This document shows positions 1-8,717 of a stretch of DNA of 48,026 bases, one piece after another. The position numbers and the translations under genes are program-made. The stretch is from assembly GCF_018860525.1 (NCBI RefSeq), contig NZ_JAHKPM010000040.1:1-48026 (forward strand), read 5' to 3'. The notes below the pieces were generated by a model. It ran no database searches. It saw nothing but the letters and a program-made list of their open reading frames with translations, and was not told where the DNA came from. The DNA comes from Vibrio hepatarius. GTDB lineage: Bacteria; Pseudomonadota; Gammaproteobacteria; Enterobacterales; Vibrionaceae. The first letter of the stretch is position 1. The number at the start of each line of letters is the position of its first letter.

Positions 1-144
1 CTCACCGGGCAATTCGACATCACTGCTTTCATCAATCAGTTCATCCAGTAAATCTGTACTCTCGTCCGAGACATCTACAGAATCTTCAACCAAAGCTTCA
101 TCTAGCAGGTCTATTTCACCGGGTAATTCGACATCACTGCTTTC
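1..144 (-). repeat. Acidic tandem repeat in hubP, 114-bp period
   Basis: The 29-bp stretch at 2-30 recurs at 116-144 with one mismatch (c/t at 10 versus 124). The distance of 114 bp equals 38 codons. Both copies encode the SSDVELPGE core followed by Leu-Asp-Glu-rich sequence. More copies probably continue beyond the left edge, as HubP proteins typically carry many imperfect acidic repeats. Confidence 0.8.
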
Positions 145-1632
145 CTCATCATCAGATTCATCGAGTAGAGAATCAAAATCTAAGTCATCTCCAGAATCAC
201 TCTCATTAAATAAATCATCTAACAAAGATTGATCTAATTCATCGGTCCCTAAGTCTTCTGATTCACCATCATCAGCTAACAATGAATCCAATTCATTCTG
301 AGATATATCATCGGTATCATCAGATAAATTAAATTCATTGCCGTCTCCAACAACCTCATCTAGAGCTTCGTCATCAGGTTTTTCATCCAAGTCTGCTAGA
401 GATTCGTCTAACTCACCGTCATCACCAATACCGGCAAATGGATCTTCACCGTCTTCACCGTCGAGATTAAAATCGAGATCATTTTCTTCAAGATCAGCAA
501 ATACATCTTCTTCATCTGAGCTTTCATCTTCGATCTCATCCGAAAAAAGCTGGTCATCATCAGAAGATTCACCAAATAAATCGTCATCTAATAAGAGTTC
601 ATCCTCAACATTTTCATCTATAGGTGGGGGAGCTACTGGTGTAGCTTGGGTCACTGACTCAGGGGCCTGTTCAGTAGTGACTGGCTGTTGCTCTGTCGTT
701 TCATTCTTACGGCGGCCAAGTAACATCATGACCACCAGGCCAATCAACAAGCCGGGTATTATAGCCATTACAGCAACGAAGGCTGTACTTGAAAGTAAAT
801 CATCCAATGCAGAAGGTTTTAGCCTTTGTTCCTCTGCTAACCTCTCACGTTCAGCTTCTATAAGCTTTTCAACTTCACTACGAATACGAGACTCATCACC
901 AAGTTCATCCTTGAGTACATCAACTTCAGACTGAACGTCAGCCAACATGAGTCTTAACTTATGATTTTTTTCTTCTAGAGCAAGTAAATCACCTTCAGAA
1001 TTTTCAAGTTGTTTTTCTAGTGAACTCACTTGATGTTTATGTTCTTTTTGGACAATTTTTTCCAAACTACTATTAGGTTTTACAGAGTCTTCAGCAGCCA
1101 TTGGCTTTTGACTTGTCTCTTGAATCTGTTCATTTGGAATCATCTCACTTGGAACTACTCGGGCCTCTTGAGGCTGTGAGCGACTAGCAACTGGAGCACT
1201 ATTGCCAGATAAACGCGCTTGGTGTGCGGCCATTATGTTGACCGCTCCTTGAGTAGAGACGCTTTGAGCCTGAGCAAGTGACGGTATTCGAAGCGTGCTG
1301 CCTGGTATCAATTCATGGATGTTTTGATTAGCAAAAGCTTGTGGATTCAATTGATAAACGGCTAGCAACGTTTGCTGGACAGTAACACTAGCTGAAGGAC
1401 GTAAACGACTCGCAATAGACCAAAGAGTTTCCTGCGAGGAGGTAGGCCCGTAAAAACGCGAAGGCTCATTAATATTACGCCTTTGTTGAGGCGCAGAGTC
1501 AGAATAACGAGGTGAAGCTTGCAACTCACCAGTCGGTCCCGTTAAACGAATACTCTCTGCACCAACAATCGATGTCTGAGTCACGGCCACCAATGCAACT
1601 GGTAGCAATAGACACTTAAAAATTCGAAGCAT
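1..1632 (-). CDS. hubP: Polar landmark protein HubP/FimV, 5' part (C-terminus beyond window)
   Basis: The frame is open from ATG at 1632 to the window edge, giving 544 residues with no stop. Visible in order are a signal peptide (about 1-25), a LysM-like FimV N-terminal region (about 65-115, ending in a PGSTLRIPS motif), a coiled coil (about 185-265), one membrane segment (about 285-307, followed by GRRK), and then a very acidic Asp/Glu/Ser-rich tail. The tail contains a near-identical repeat (core SSDVELPGE) whose copies are 38 residues apart. This is the architecture of Vibrio HubP, which anchors at the old cell pole and recruits ParA-like partners for chromosome origin, flagellum and chemotaxis positioning. 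The location next to asd/pdxB matches FimV/HubP loci. The upstream SD is weak. The missing C-terminal FimV domain should lie to the left of the window. Confidence 0.9.
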   Translation of the reverse strand, partial: MLRIFKCLLLPVALVAVTQTSIVGAESIRLTGPTGELQASPRYSDSAPQQRRNINEPSRFYGPTSSQETLWSIASRLRPSASVTVQQTLLAVYQLNPQAFANQNIHELIPGSTLRIPSLAQAQSVSTQGAVNIMAAHQARLSGNSAPVASRSQPQEARVVPSEMIPNEQIQETSQKPMAAEDSVKPNSSLEKIVQKEHKHQVSSLEKQLENSEGDLLALEEKNHKLRLMLADVQSEVDVLKDELGDESRIRSEVEKLIEAERERLAEEQRLKPSALDDLLSSTAFVAVMAIIPGLLIGLVVMMLLGRRKNETTEQQPVTTEQAPESVTQATPVAPPPIDENVEDELLLDDDLFGESSDDDQLFSDEIEDESSDEEDVFADLEENDLDFNLDGEDGEDPFAGIGDDGELDESLADLDEKPDDEALDEVVGDGNEFNLSDDTDDISQNELDSLLADDGESEDLGTDELDQSLLDDLFNESDSGDDLDFDSLLDESDDEESSDVELPGEIDLLDEALVEDSVDVSDESTDLLDELIDESSDVELPGE

Positions 1633-1781
1633 AGAAGGCTCAGCTATGTGCTCTATAAATTTTACTGTAATGATCTGTTAAATATATCGGATAAACACGC
1701 TAAAACTATAGGCGCATAGATAAAAAATGTGTTGCTAGCGCCATATTCGCATCAATATCTAGCTAATTTTGTAAATTCGAT

Positions 1782-1811
1782 TAAAAAAGCCTCACGTAAA
1801 CGTCAGGCTTT
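1782..1811 (-). terminator. Intrinsic terminator after asd
   Basis: On the minus strand an 8-bp stem (GCCTGACG/CGTGAGGC, one internal mismatch) with a 4-nt loop is followed by a run of six T. It separates the pdxB-asd unit from hubP, which therefore needs its own promoter in 1633-1780. Confidence 0.7.
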
Positions 1812-1858
1812 GCTAGTGAAATTAATCTGATTAACCGAGCGAAATGAAATCTACTCTA

Positions 1859-2872
1859 TTAATAGTAATCACGAACCAGCACTTCGGCGATCTGCACAGC
1901 GTTAGTGGCTGCCCCTTTACGAACATTGTCTGCTACCACCCATAAATTGATACCGCTGTGGTGACTAATATCATTACGAATACGTCCAACCATCACGTGG
2001 TCTTTACCGCCAGCATCGCGAACCTGTGTGGGAAAGTCCTCACCATGAAAAACTTCCACCCCTTCAGTGTGTTCAAGTAGATTTATGACATCCTGAGCAT
2101 CTATTGGAGCGCGAGTTTCAATGTGGACAGCTTCAGCATGACCGTAAAACACTGGTACACGTACACAAGTCGGATTAATCATGATAGACGAATCATTAAA
2201 AATCTTCTGCGTCTCCCACACCATTTTCATTTCCTCTTTGGAATAACCATTGTCCATAAATGAATCTATTTGAGGAAGGCAGTTAAAAGCAATTTGCTGC
2301 GAAAATTGCTCATTTTCTGCAGGTAGCCCGTTAAGCAATGTTGCCGTTTGACCTGCAAGCTCATCAACACCCGGCTTGCCCGCTCCTGAAACTGACTGAT
2401 ACGTCGCAACGTTGATACGATCTATACCAACCGCATCATGAATTGGCTTTAAGGCTACGAGCATTTGAATTGTCGAACAATTGGGATTCGCGATAATATT
2501 ACGATTACGGAACTCAGCAATAGCTTCAGGGTTAACTTCAGGTATAACTAGTGGAATATCATAGTCATATCGAAAGTTAGAGGTATTATCAATAACAATG
2601 ACCCCCTCATCCGCTGCAATTGGAGCCCACTTAGCAGAAAGCTCACCACCAGCGGAAAACAAACCGATATGAACCTGAGACCAGTCAAAACTATCAACAT
2701 TTTCCACTTTTACCGTCTTTCCATTAAAGCGGTACGTTTTCCCTTCGCTACGCTCACTTGCCAAAAGGAAAATATCACCAACAGGAAACTTTCGTTCCTG
2801 AAGAACTTCCAAAATAGTTTCACCTACCGCACCAGTAGCGCCTAAAACGGCAACATTATATTGTTGACTCAT
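1859..2872 (-). CDS. asd: Aspartate-semialdehyde dehydrogenase (Asd2/Usg-type)
   Basis: This 337-aa protein converts aspartyl phosphate to aspartate semialdehyde with NADPH, feeding Lys/DAP, Thr and Met synthesis in the cytoplasm. The N-terminal nucleotide-binding loop GATGAVGE (about 11-18) and the catalytic Cys in NPNCST (Cys132) are present, and SGAGKPG follows later. Position beside pdxB and hubP matches the E. coli usg locus. In vibrios the protein here belongs to the short (337-aa) Asd group that coexists with a second asd elsewhere. With the catalytic Cys intact it is likely a working enzyme. Its ATG shares one base with the pdxB stop (TAATG), so the two are translationally coupled. 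Confidence 0.92.
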   Translation of the reverse strand: MSQQYNVAVLGATGAVGETILEVLQERKFPVGDIFLLASERSEGKTYRFNGKTVKVENVDSFDWSQVHIGLFSAGGELSAKWAPIAADEGVIVIDNTSNFRYDYDIPLVIPEVNPEAIAEFRNRNIIANPNCSTIQMLVALKPIHDAVGIDRINVATYQSVSGAGKPGVDELAGQTATLLNGLPAENEQFSQQIAFNCLPQIDSFMDNGYSKEEMKMVWETQKIFNDSSIMINPTCVRVPVFYGHAEAVHIETRAPIDAQDVINLLEHTEGVEVFHGEDFPTQVRDAGGKDHVMVGRIRNDISHHSGINLWVVADNVRKGAATNAVQIAEVLVRDYY

Positions 2873-4002
2873 TAACTTACCTCAATTTGAAAACCTAATT
2901 TTGCTAGTGGCCGAAGATTTGTTTCTTTATTGCCTCGTAGCGTCAGTGCACTATATTCTCTACGATCCCAATAGTTTTTACGCATCCTATCAAAAGCGCC
3001 ATTATTGCCAATCTCACGCCGAAACAAGGAGTCATCTTTGCGTACATCGTAGATAAGCTGCGTCAAGTTATGCAACGTTGTTTCATCCCACGCCCTCTCC
3101 AGTATTAATTCTGATACAGGCGCTTTAGGTAACAACTCATTTTCATGCGCACATAAATTATTATTCAAGTACTCACAATAACGATTAAAAATCATTGTTG
3201 TACCACGGGCCTTACCTTCAAGGCCATACCCTGCAATATGAGGAGTCGCAAATGCTAGCAGAGGCAGAAGGTCCATATCAACCTCCGGCTCAAATTCAAA
3301 CACATCAAGGGCCGCAATAAAGCCATCTTGCTTGTATAAGCGAGTTTTCAGAGCAGTATTGTCGATCACAGGTCCCCTAGCAGCATTGATTAAAATTTGA
3401 TCTCCTCGTAACTTGTCCAAAACATCTTGATCGAAGAGGTGGTGAGTAGGATATTCACCATCATGAACAATTGGAGTATGGATACTAATGATATCAGCTT
3501 GTTCAAGTAGCAGGTTAAAAGAAGTAAATGTACGAGAATCACCAGCACCTTCTTTAGGAGGATCATTTATAATCACTTTAATCCCAATGCCTTCTAGACA
3601 CTGCTGCAAATAACTACCAACTTGACCAGCTCCAATAATGCCAACCGTTTTGTCAAAAATAGAGAAACCATACTGCTGCGCTAGCACCATAATTACGCTA
3701 ACAACATATTCAGCAACACCCACCTTGTTACACCCCGGTGCAGCGGTAAAGAAAATACCTTTTTCTTTTAGTAGAACCTTATCAATATGATCCATACCGG
3801 CTGTTGCGGTACCAACAAATCGAAGTTTATTCGCTTTAGCTAATAGAGTTTCATTGACTCTCGTCACGGAGCGAATCATTAGTGCATCAATATCAACTAG
3901 GTCATCTGCTATTAATGTGCGACCCGGCTTTAAAATAACTTCCCCTATTTGACTGAACAGCTGCTCAGCATAAGGCATATTTTCATCTATTAGTATTTTC
4001 AT
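2872..4002 (-). CDS. pdxB: Erythronate-4-phosphate dehydrogenase
   Basis: This 376-aa member of the D-isomer 2-hydroxyacid dehydrogenases oxidises 4-phosphoerythronate in the DXP-dependent pyridoxal-phosphate pathway. The NAD-binding motif [10 protein letters not shown] is present. So are the catalytic Arg in NAARGP, Glu in the DVFEFEPE stretch and His in TPHIAGYG. The C-terminal PdxB dimerisation region is intact. Length is normal for the family. It is the first gene of the pdxB-asd unit, downstream of the fabB terminator, so its own promoter must lie in 4003-4104. Confidence 0.95.
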   Translation of the reverse strand: MKILIDENMPYAEQLFSQIGEVILKPGRTLIADDLVDIDALMIRSVTRVNETLLAKANKLRFVGTATAGMDHIDKVLLKEKGIFFTAAPGCNKVGVAEYVVSVIMVLAQQYGFSIFDKTVGIIGAGQVGSYLQQCLEGIGIKVIINDPPKEGAGDSRTFTSFNLLLEQADIISIHTPIVHDGEYPTHHLFDQDVLDKLRGDQILINAARGPVIDNTALKTRLYKQDGFIAALDVFEFEPEVDMDLLPLLAFATPHIAGYGLEGKARGTTMIFNRYCEYLNNNLCAHENELLPKAPVSELILERAWDETTLHNLTQLIYDVRKDDSLFRREIGNNGAFDRMRKNYWDRREYSALTLRGNKETNLRPLAKLGFQIEVS

Positions 4003-4104
4003 AGGTTAACAAAATTATTTTTAAAAATGACACGATTGTGCAAAAAAGCATTGTGCCTGTCGAGTATTAGCTAAATTTCAAAAAGAAAAACTAACCAAGG
4101 TAAC

Positions 4105-4132
4105 AAAGAAAATGCCCAACATAAGCTGGGCA
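4105..4132 (-). terminator. Intrinsic terminator after fabB
   Basis: On the minus strand TGCCCAGC-TTAT-GTTGGGCA forms an 8-bp stem (one G-T pair) and is followed by TTTTCTTTG. It lies between the fabB stop and pdxB. Confidence 0.75.
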
Positions 4133-4178
4133 CAGTAGCAAAAATCAGTATATCTAAAGGTCTTTCACAACCTCAGTA

Positions 4179-5390
4179 TTACGCTTGATATTTTTTAATC
4201 ACTAGAGTCGCGTTTGTTCCGCCGAAACCAAAGCTGTTTGACATTACGGTTGTCAACTCGGCTTCGCGCATATCTGTTACTATATCTAGGCCTTGCGCAG
4301 CGTCATCTAAACTTTCAATATTAATACTCGGTGCGATAAAGTTGTTATCCAGCATTAAAGTTGAGTAGATAGCTTCATGGACACCAGCAGCACCCAAAGC
4401 ATGACCTGTCATCGCTTTAGTTGCGGATATAGCAGGGCTATCATTGCCAAATAGCTCTTGGATAGCTCCAAGTTCCTTAACATCGCCCACAGGCGTAGAA
4501 GTACCATGGGTATTGACATAATCCACGCCATCTACATCTTGCATAGCCATTTTCATACAACGAACAGCACCTTCACCTGAAGGAGCAACCATGTCATAGC
4601 CATCAGAAGTCGCACCATAGCCCACGATCTCGCCATAGATTTTCGCACCTCGAGCCAAAGCATGTTCCAACTCTTCAACAACAAGCATACCGCCACCGCC
4701 AGAAATAATAAAACCATCTCGATCAGCATCATAAGTGCGTGATGCTTTTTCTGGAGTTTCGTTATATTTAGTTGATAGTGCACCCATAGCATCAAACATC
4801 ATAGTTTGTGACCAATCTAGCTCTTCACCACCACCCGCAAATACAATATCTTGTTTACCAAGTTGGATAAGTTCCATCGCATGCCCGATACAATGCGCAG
4901 AAGTTGCACACGCAGAGCTCATAGAATAGTTAACGCCACGAATCTTAAATGGTGTTGCAAGACAAGCCGAAACAGTAGATGACATGGTCCGTGGTACCAT
5001 GTATGGACCGACTCGTTTAACACCTTTTGCTCTCATAGTGTCAACGGCCAAAGCTTGATTCAAGGCAGAAGCACCTCCAGAACCTGCAACGATCCCCGTT
5101 CGGTCATTAGACACCTGCTCATCAGTTAAGCCTGCATCTTGAATTGCTTGCTGCATCGATAGGTATGCATATGCAGCCGCATCACCCATAAAGCGCATCT
5201 GTTTACGGTCGATAGACTCTGCTGGGTTAATTTTTAAATCACCCCAGACTTGTGAGCGTAGACCTTGTTCTTTGAACTGCTCAGAGGCAGTAATACCAGA
5301 TTTACCCGCTTTAAGAGACACTAAAACTTCTTCGACGTTGTTACCGATACTTGAAACAATACCCATACCGGTGATTACGACTCGTTTCAT
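4179..5390 (-). CDS. fabB: Beta-ketoacyl-ACP synthase I
   Basis: The 403-aa condensing enzyme elongates acyl-ACP with malonyl-ACP and is needed for unsaturated fatty acid synthesis. The catalytic triad of the KAS I/II family is visible: Cys161 in SSACATS, His in VNTHGTSTP (about 296) and His in [10 protein letters not shown] (about 331). An upstream in-frame start at 5411 would add seven residues. ATG at 5390 is preferred because an AGGA sequence lies 8 nt upstream and the family begins MKRVVITG. It stands alone between its terminator and the divergent mnmC, in the same neighbourhood as in E. coli. Control by FadR/FabR is known for the family, but no convincing site was found here. Confidence 0.96.
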   Translation of the reverse strand: MKRVVITGMGIVSSIGNNVEEVLVSLKAGKSGITASEQFKEQGLRSQVWGDLKINPAESIDRKQMRFMGDAAAYAYLSMQQAIQDAGLTDEQVSNDRTGIVAGSGGASALNQALAVDTMRAKGVKRVGPYMVPRTMSSTVSACLATPFKIRGVNYSMSSACATSAHCIGHAMELIQLGKQDIVFAGGGEELDWSQTMMFDAMGALSTKYNETPEKASRTYDADRDGFIISGGGGMLVVEELEHALARGAKIYGEIVGYGATSDGYDMVAPSGEGAVRCMKMAMQDVDGVDYVNTHGTSTPVGDVKELGAIQELFGNDSPAISATKAMTGHALGAAGVHEAIYSTLMLDNNFIAPSINIESLDDAAQGLDIVTDMREAELTTVMSNSFGFGGTNATLVIKKYQA

Positions 5391-5518
5391 TATGACATTC
5401 CTATAATTCAAAAATCAGCTAGATAATAACTAAGTTGTTCATGAAAAGTGGTCAGCTTTCCCTGAAAACCGTACAATCGATATAAGTTTATTGTAATCAT
5501 CACAAAAATTCACACATT

Positions 5519-7537
5519 ATGACCTCAATTACCAATGCTCAATTGGGCTGGAACGCTGTAGGTACTCCAGTGTCAGACCAGTTCGATGATGTATATTTCT
5601 CCAACGTTAATGGTCTTGAAGAGACACGCTACGTTTTCCTCCAACAAAATAATCTACTCCAAAGATGGCAAGATTATGACCAGCGCCGTTTTGTCATAGG
5701 AGAAACAGGCTTTGGTACAGGTTTGAACTTCCTTGCCGTTTGGCAATGGTTTGAACAATTTAGAAGTCAAAACCCAAATGCGCCACTAAAAGAGCTGCAT
5801 TTTGTGAGTTTTGAGAAATACCCTCTTAGCCAAGAAGACTTGATCAAAGCGCATACAGCTTGGCCAGAACTAGAGCAATATGCTCGACAACTACACCAGC
5901 ATTATCCCATAGCTGTTCCAGAATGCCACCGTATTATTCTTGCAGATGGTGCGATTACGCTTGACCTATGGTTTGGCGATATAAAAGATTGCATGCCTAA
6001 AGTCCCCGTCAATAAAAACGGAATGATTGATGCGTGGTTCTTAGACGGTTTTGCACCAAGCAAAAACCCCGATATGTGGAGTCAGACACTATTTGATAAC
6101 ATGGCGAAACTCGCCAAACGAGACTGCACATGTGCCACTTTCACCGCTGCCGGCTTTGTTAGGCGAGGGCTAATAGAAGCTGGATTTACAATGAAAAAAG
6201 TTAAAGGCTTTGGCACTAAGCGAGATATGATAGCTGGTTATATGGTACATAAAAAACCATACACGAACTATAAGCCTTGGTTTCATCGTAGCCAAAGTCA
6301 CTCTTCCCAATCCATTGCAATTATTGGCGGAGGAATTGCCAGTGCAACACTGGCAAAGACACTCGTTCGTAGAGGACAAAAGGTCACTTTATATTGCCAG
6401 GATTCAAAACCAGCTCAAGGCGCATCTGGTAATCGCCAAGGTGCTTTATACCCTTTACTTAATGGCTCACACACAGGTGTTTCAAGAGTATTCGCACCAG
6501 CCTTTCTATTTGCTCGTCAATTCATAGAACAAGTTGCACAATCTGTATCTTTTGATCATAGCTGGTGCGGTGTCACTCAATTAATGTGGAACGAAAAATC
6601 ACGAGCTAAGCTAGAGCGAATGCTCAGTGCCAATTTCACTCCTGATCTCGTACAATATCGCAATTCCAAACAAACAGATGAAAACGTTGGATTACCTGTC
6701 GAAGTTGATAGCGTTCACTACCCACAAGGTGGCTGGTTATGCCCTGCACAGCTTACACAAGGGCTGATTGAAGAATTATTACAGCATCCAATGTTTACAG
6801 CTCACTTCAATACAAAAATAAATGATATTGCCATAAATGAGGATAAATTTAGCTGGACTATAAAAAGTAATGAGCAAACATTCGTTCATGAAACTGTTGT
6901 AGTTGCTAATGGGCACCTATTCGGTGAACTCAAGCAAACTCAGTCCATTCCTCTCGGCCAAGTTAAAGGCCAAATCAGCCATGTACCCACAACAAATGAT
7001 TTAAGTCGATTAAAAAACGTTCTTTGTTATGATGGCTATTTAACTCCAGTCAATCTAAACAACGGCCATCACTGCATTGGTGCTAGCTATGATAGAGAAA
7101 ATCTCGACAATATCTTTGACCCTATTGCACAGCAGGATAATGCTAACAAGTTACGAAAATGTGTTGTGAACCAAAGTTGGCCTCAACAAGTTGATACCTC
7201 AGAAAACCTATCGCGCCAGGGTATTCGTTGTGTCAGCAGAGACCATCTACCCTTCATAGGAAACGTCGGCGATCTAGAGAAAACAAAACTTGTTTATCGC
7301 GATTTAGTAAAGACTAAAGCAATAAACGTTGAGGATGTTCCGCATCATACCAACCTCTTTTGCATGCTTGGGCTAGGCTCTCGTGGGTTGACCTCTTCTC
7401 CTCTATTAGCGGAAACACTCGCATCGCAGATTTGTGGCGATCCTCTTCCTTTGCCAATTGATGTGTTAGAAGAATTGCACCCAAGTCGAATGTGGGTAAG
7501 AAAACTCAGAAAAGGCAAACCAATCAACGATGGGTGA
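5519..7537 (+). CDS. mnmC: Bifunctional tRNA mnm5s2U34 methyltransferase / FAD-dependent cmnm5s2U34 oxidoreductase
   Basis: This 672-aa fusion performs the last two steps of mnm5s2U synthesis at wobble position 34 of certain tRNAs. The N-terminal half carries the SAM-binding motif [12 protein letters not shown] (about 61-72) and the [11 protein letters not shown] motif. The C-terminal half begins with the FAD Rossmann motif [10 protein letters not shown] (about 268) and ends in [15 protein letters not shown], typical of the DAO-like MnmC1 domain. Length agrees with the E. coli enzyme (about 670). It is divergent from fabB, and no clear Shine-Dalgarno precedes the ATG at 5519, although the encoded N-terminus matches the family. 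Confidence 0.95.
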   Translation: MTSITNAQLGWNAVGTPVSDQFDDVYFSNVNGLEETRYVFLQQNNLLQRWQDYDQRRFVIGETGFGTGLNFLAVWQWFEQFRSQNPNAPLKELHFVSFEKYPLSQEDLIKAHTAWPELEQYARQLHQHYPIAVPECHRIILADGAITLDLWFGDIKDCMPKVPVNKNGMIDAWFLDGFAPSKNPDMWSQTLFDNMAKLAKRDCTCATFTAAGFVRRGLIEAGFTMKKVKGFGTKRDMIAGYMVHKKPYTNYKPWFHRSQSHSSQSIAIIGGGIASATLAKTLVRRGQKVTLYCQDSKPAQGASGNRQGALYPLLNGSHTGVSRVFAPAFLFARQFIEQVAQSVSFDHSWCGVTQLMWNEKSRAKLERMLSANFTPDLVQYRNSKQTDENVGLPVEVDSVHYPQGGWLCPAQLTQGLIEELLQHPMFTAHFNTKINDIAINEDKFSWTIKSNEQTFVHETVVVANGHLFGELKQTQSIPLGQVKGQISHVPTTNDLSRLKNVLCYDGYLTPVNLNNGHHCIGASYDRENLDNIFDPIAQQDNANKLRKCVVNQSWPQQVDTSENLSRQGIRCVSRDHLPFIGNVGDLEKTKLVYRDLVKTKAINVEDVPHHTNLFCMLGLGSRGLTSSPLLAETLASQICGDPLPLPIDVLEELHPSRMWVRKLRKGKPINDG

Positions 7538-7566
7538 GCATTTTACTAATATATGTACATTATGTG

Positions 7567-7592
7567 TGGGACTCTACTCTTTATGAGTCCCA
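7567..7592. terminator. Inverted repeat between convergent mnmC and reductase gene
   Basis: GGGACTC (7568-7574) pairs with GAGTCCC (7585-7591) around a 10-nt loop, extended by a flanking T-A pair. Neither side has a good T run, so it is at best a weak bidirectional terminator for the two converging genes. Confidence 0.4.
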
Positions 7593-7636
7593 ACTAAAGT
7601 CAATATCAATAAATGAATATAAGAGTATTTCTAATT

Positions 7637-8161
7637 TCAACTGAGTTTCAAAACCGCAGATTTTAATTCTTCATTCAATGAAGGATTAGTCAGCTTTTTC
7701 AGCCCTAGGTCAAAATTATCGTAGAAGCTGGGAATAGATAGAGATGCTTTTACTTGCGCGCCAAAATAAGGGGCTGACCCAGTAGCTGCCGCCAATACGC
7801 TCGCAGCACCACCTGGACCTGGAGAAGTAGAAAGGTATACAGCTGGTTTATTAGCAAAAACATTGCGCTCAATACGTGTCGCCCAATCAAATAGGTTTTT
7901 ATAGGCCGCGGTATAAGAACCATTATGCTCCGCAAAAGAAATAACCAGTGCATCAGCTTGAGCAATATCTAAAAGAAATGCCTTCGCCCTATCCGCCTGA
8001 CCGATTTCTTTTTCCTTATCTTCACTAAACAACGGAACATCATAATCATTAAGGTTTAGTACAGTAACATGCGCACCTTCGATCATATTTGCAGCGTAGA
8101 TCGCTAGTGTCTCATTAATTGATGTCGAGCTGGTCGATGCTCCAAAAGCGACAATTTTCAT
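7637..8161 (-). CDS. NAD(P)H-dependent FMN reductase family protein
   Basis: This 174-aa flavodoxin-fold protein resembles NADPH-dependent FMN reductases/quinone reductases (PF03358-like). The phosphate-binding loop GASTSSTSIN sits at the N-terminus. AEHNGSYTAAYKNLFDW and TSPGPGGAASVL are characteristic family stretches near the flavin. It probably reduces flavin, quinone or a xenobiotic in the cytoplasm; the substrate cannot be told. ATG at 8161 is chosen because GAGG lies 9 nt upstream; a TTG two codons earlier is unlikely. It sits between mnmC and yfcL, which are adjacent in E. coli, so it looks like a lineage-specific insertion. Confidence 0.8.
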   Translation of the reverse strand: MKIVAFGASTSSTSINETLAIYAANMIEGAHVTVLNLNDYDVPLFSEDKEKEIGQADRAKAFLLDIAQADALVISFAEHNGSYTAAYKNLFDWATRIERNVFANKPAVYLSTSPGPGGAASVLAAATGSAPYFGAQVKASLSIPSFYDNFDLGLKKLTNPSLNEELKSAVLKLS

Positions 8162-8297
8162 AACCAAGTACCTCGTTGTATTTCACTATGTGAGATAAAG
8201 AATATCGACAGCCTTCAGATCCAACAAGTATAAAAAGCACAACAGAACATTCAAAAATTTCGAACAAATGACAAACGACTATTTAAATGGCGATGTC

Positions 8298-8561
8298 TTA
8301 AGAATGATTAACCAACTCGACCCAAAGATCGCTGACAATTGTCCGATCTGCGGGTGTTAATTCAGAGCGAGCTTCATCCAAACTTGCTTGTACACGCCGT
8401 TTCAGCTCCTCCACATCATTAATACCCTCTTCTTCACATGTAGCCGCTGACAAGGATATATGACCACGTAAATAGCCCCCAGCAAATAACTCGTCATCAG
8501 ACGCCGTAGAAATGCGTACGTCAATCAGTTCTAGTAGCTGCTCTTCAAATTCAATAATCAT
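8298..8561 (-). CDS. yfcL: YfcL family protein
   Basis: This small acidic cytoplasmic protein of 87 aa has no transmembrane or signal sequence. The mainly helical sequence (start MIIEFEEQLLELID, a GGYLRGHISL stretch, and an end rich in Asp/Glu) matches the YfcL family, whose role is unknown. Its position near mnmC and epmC supports the assignment, since E. coli has mnmC-yfcL-epmC. It is divergent from the LruC-protein gene, leaving 156 bp for two promoters. The SD is weak. Confidence 0.8.
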   Translation of the reverse strand: MIIEFEEQLLELIDVRISTASDDELFAGGYLRGHISLSAATCEEEGINDVEELKRRVQASLDEARSELTPADRTIVSDLWVELVNHS

Positions 8562-8717
8562 ATTGCACTAATGCCTAATCAGTTTGCTTCTCAAAAAGAA
8601 TGACAAGCTTCTCACATTGAGAATTTCAACGCAAACCCTTGCAATTTCAAGGTCTCACATTTTGGCACGCAGTGTGCTTATTAGAGGATATTGAGTCAGT
8701 TTAGCGAGGAGTTCCCA

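Noticed and set aside
1..144. Repeats considered as a possible CRISPR array
   Set aside because: The repeat keeps reading frame in hubP, has a 114-bp coding period and encodes a conserved acidic unit.
338..934. Ser-rich open frame on the plus strand
   Set aside because: It is antisense to the acidic hubP coding sequence; the Ser richness mirrors the Asp/Glu codons of the real frame.
5440..5500. Possible FadR or FabR operator before fabB
   Set aside because: Only partial resemblance (GCTGACC, TTGTACG half-sites) to the E. coli sites; not enough for a call.
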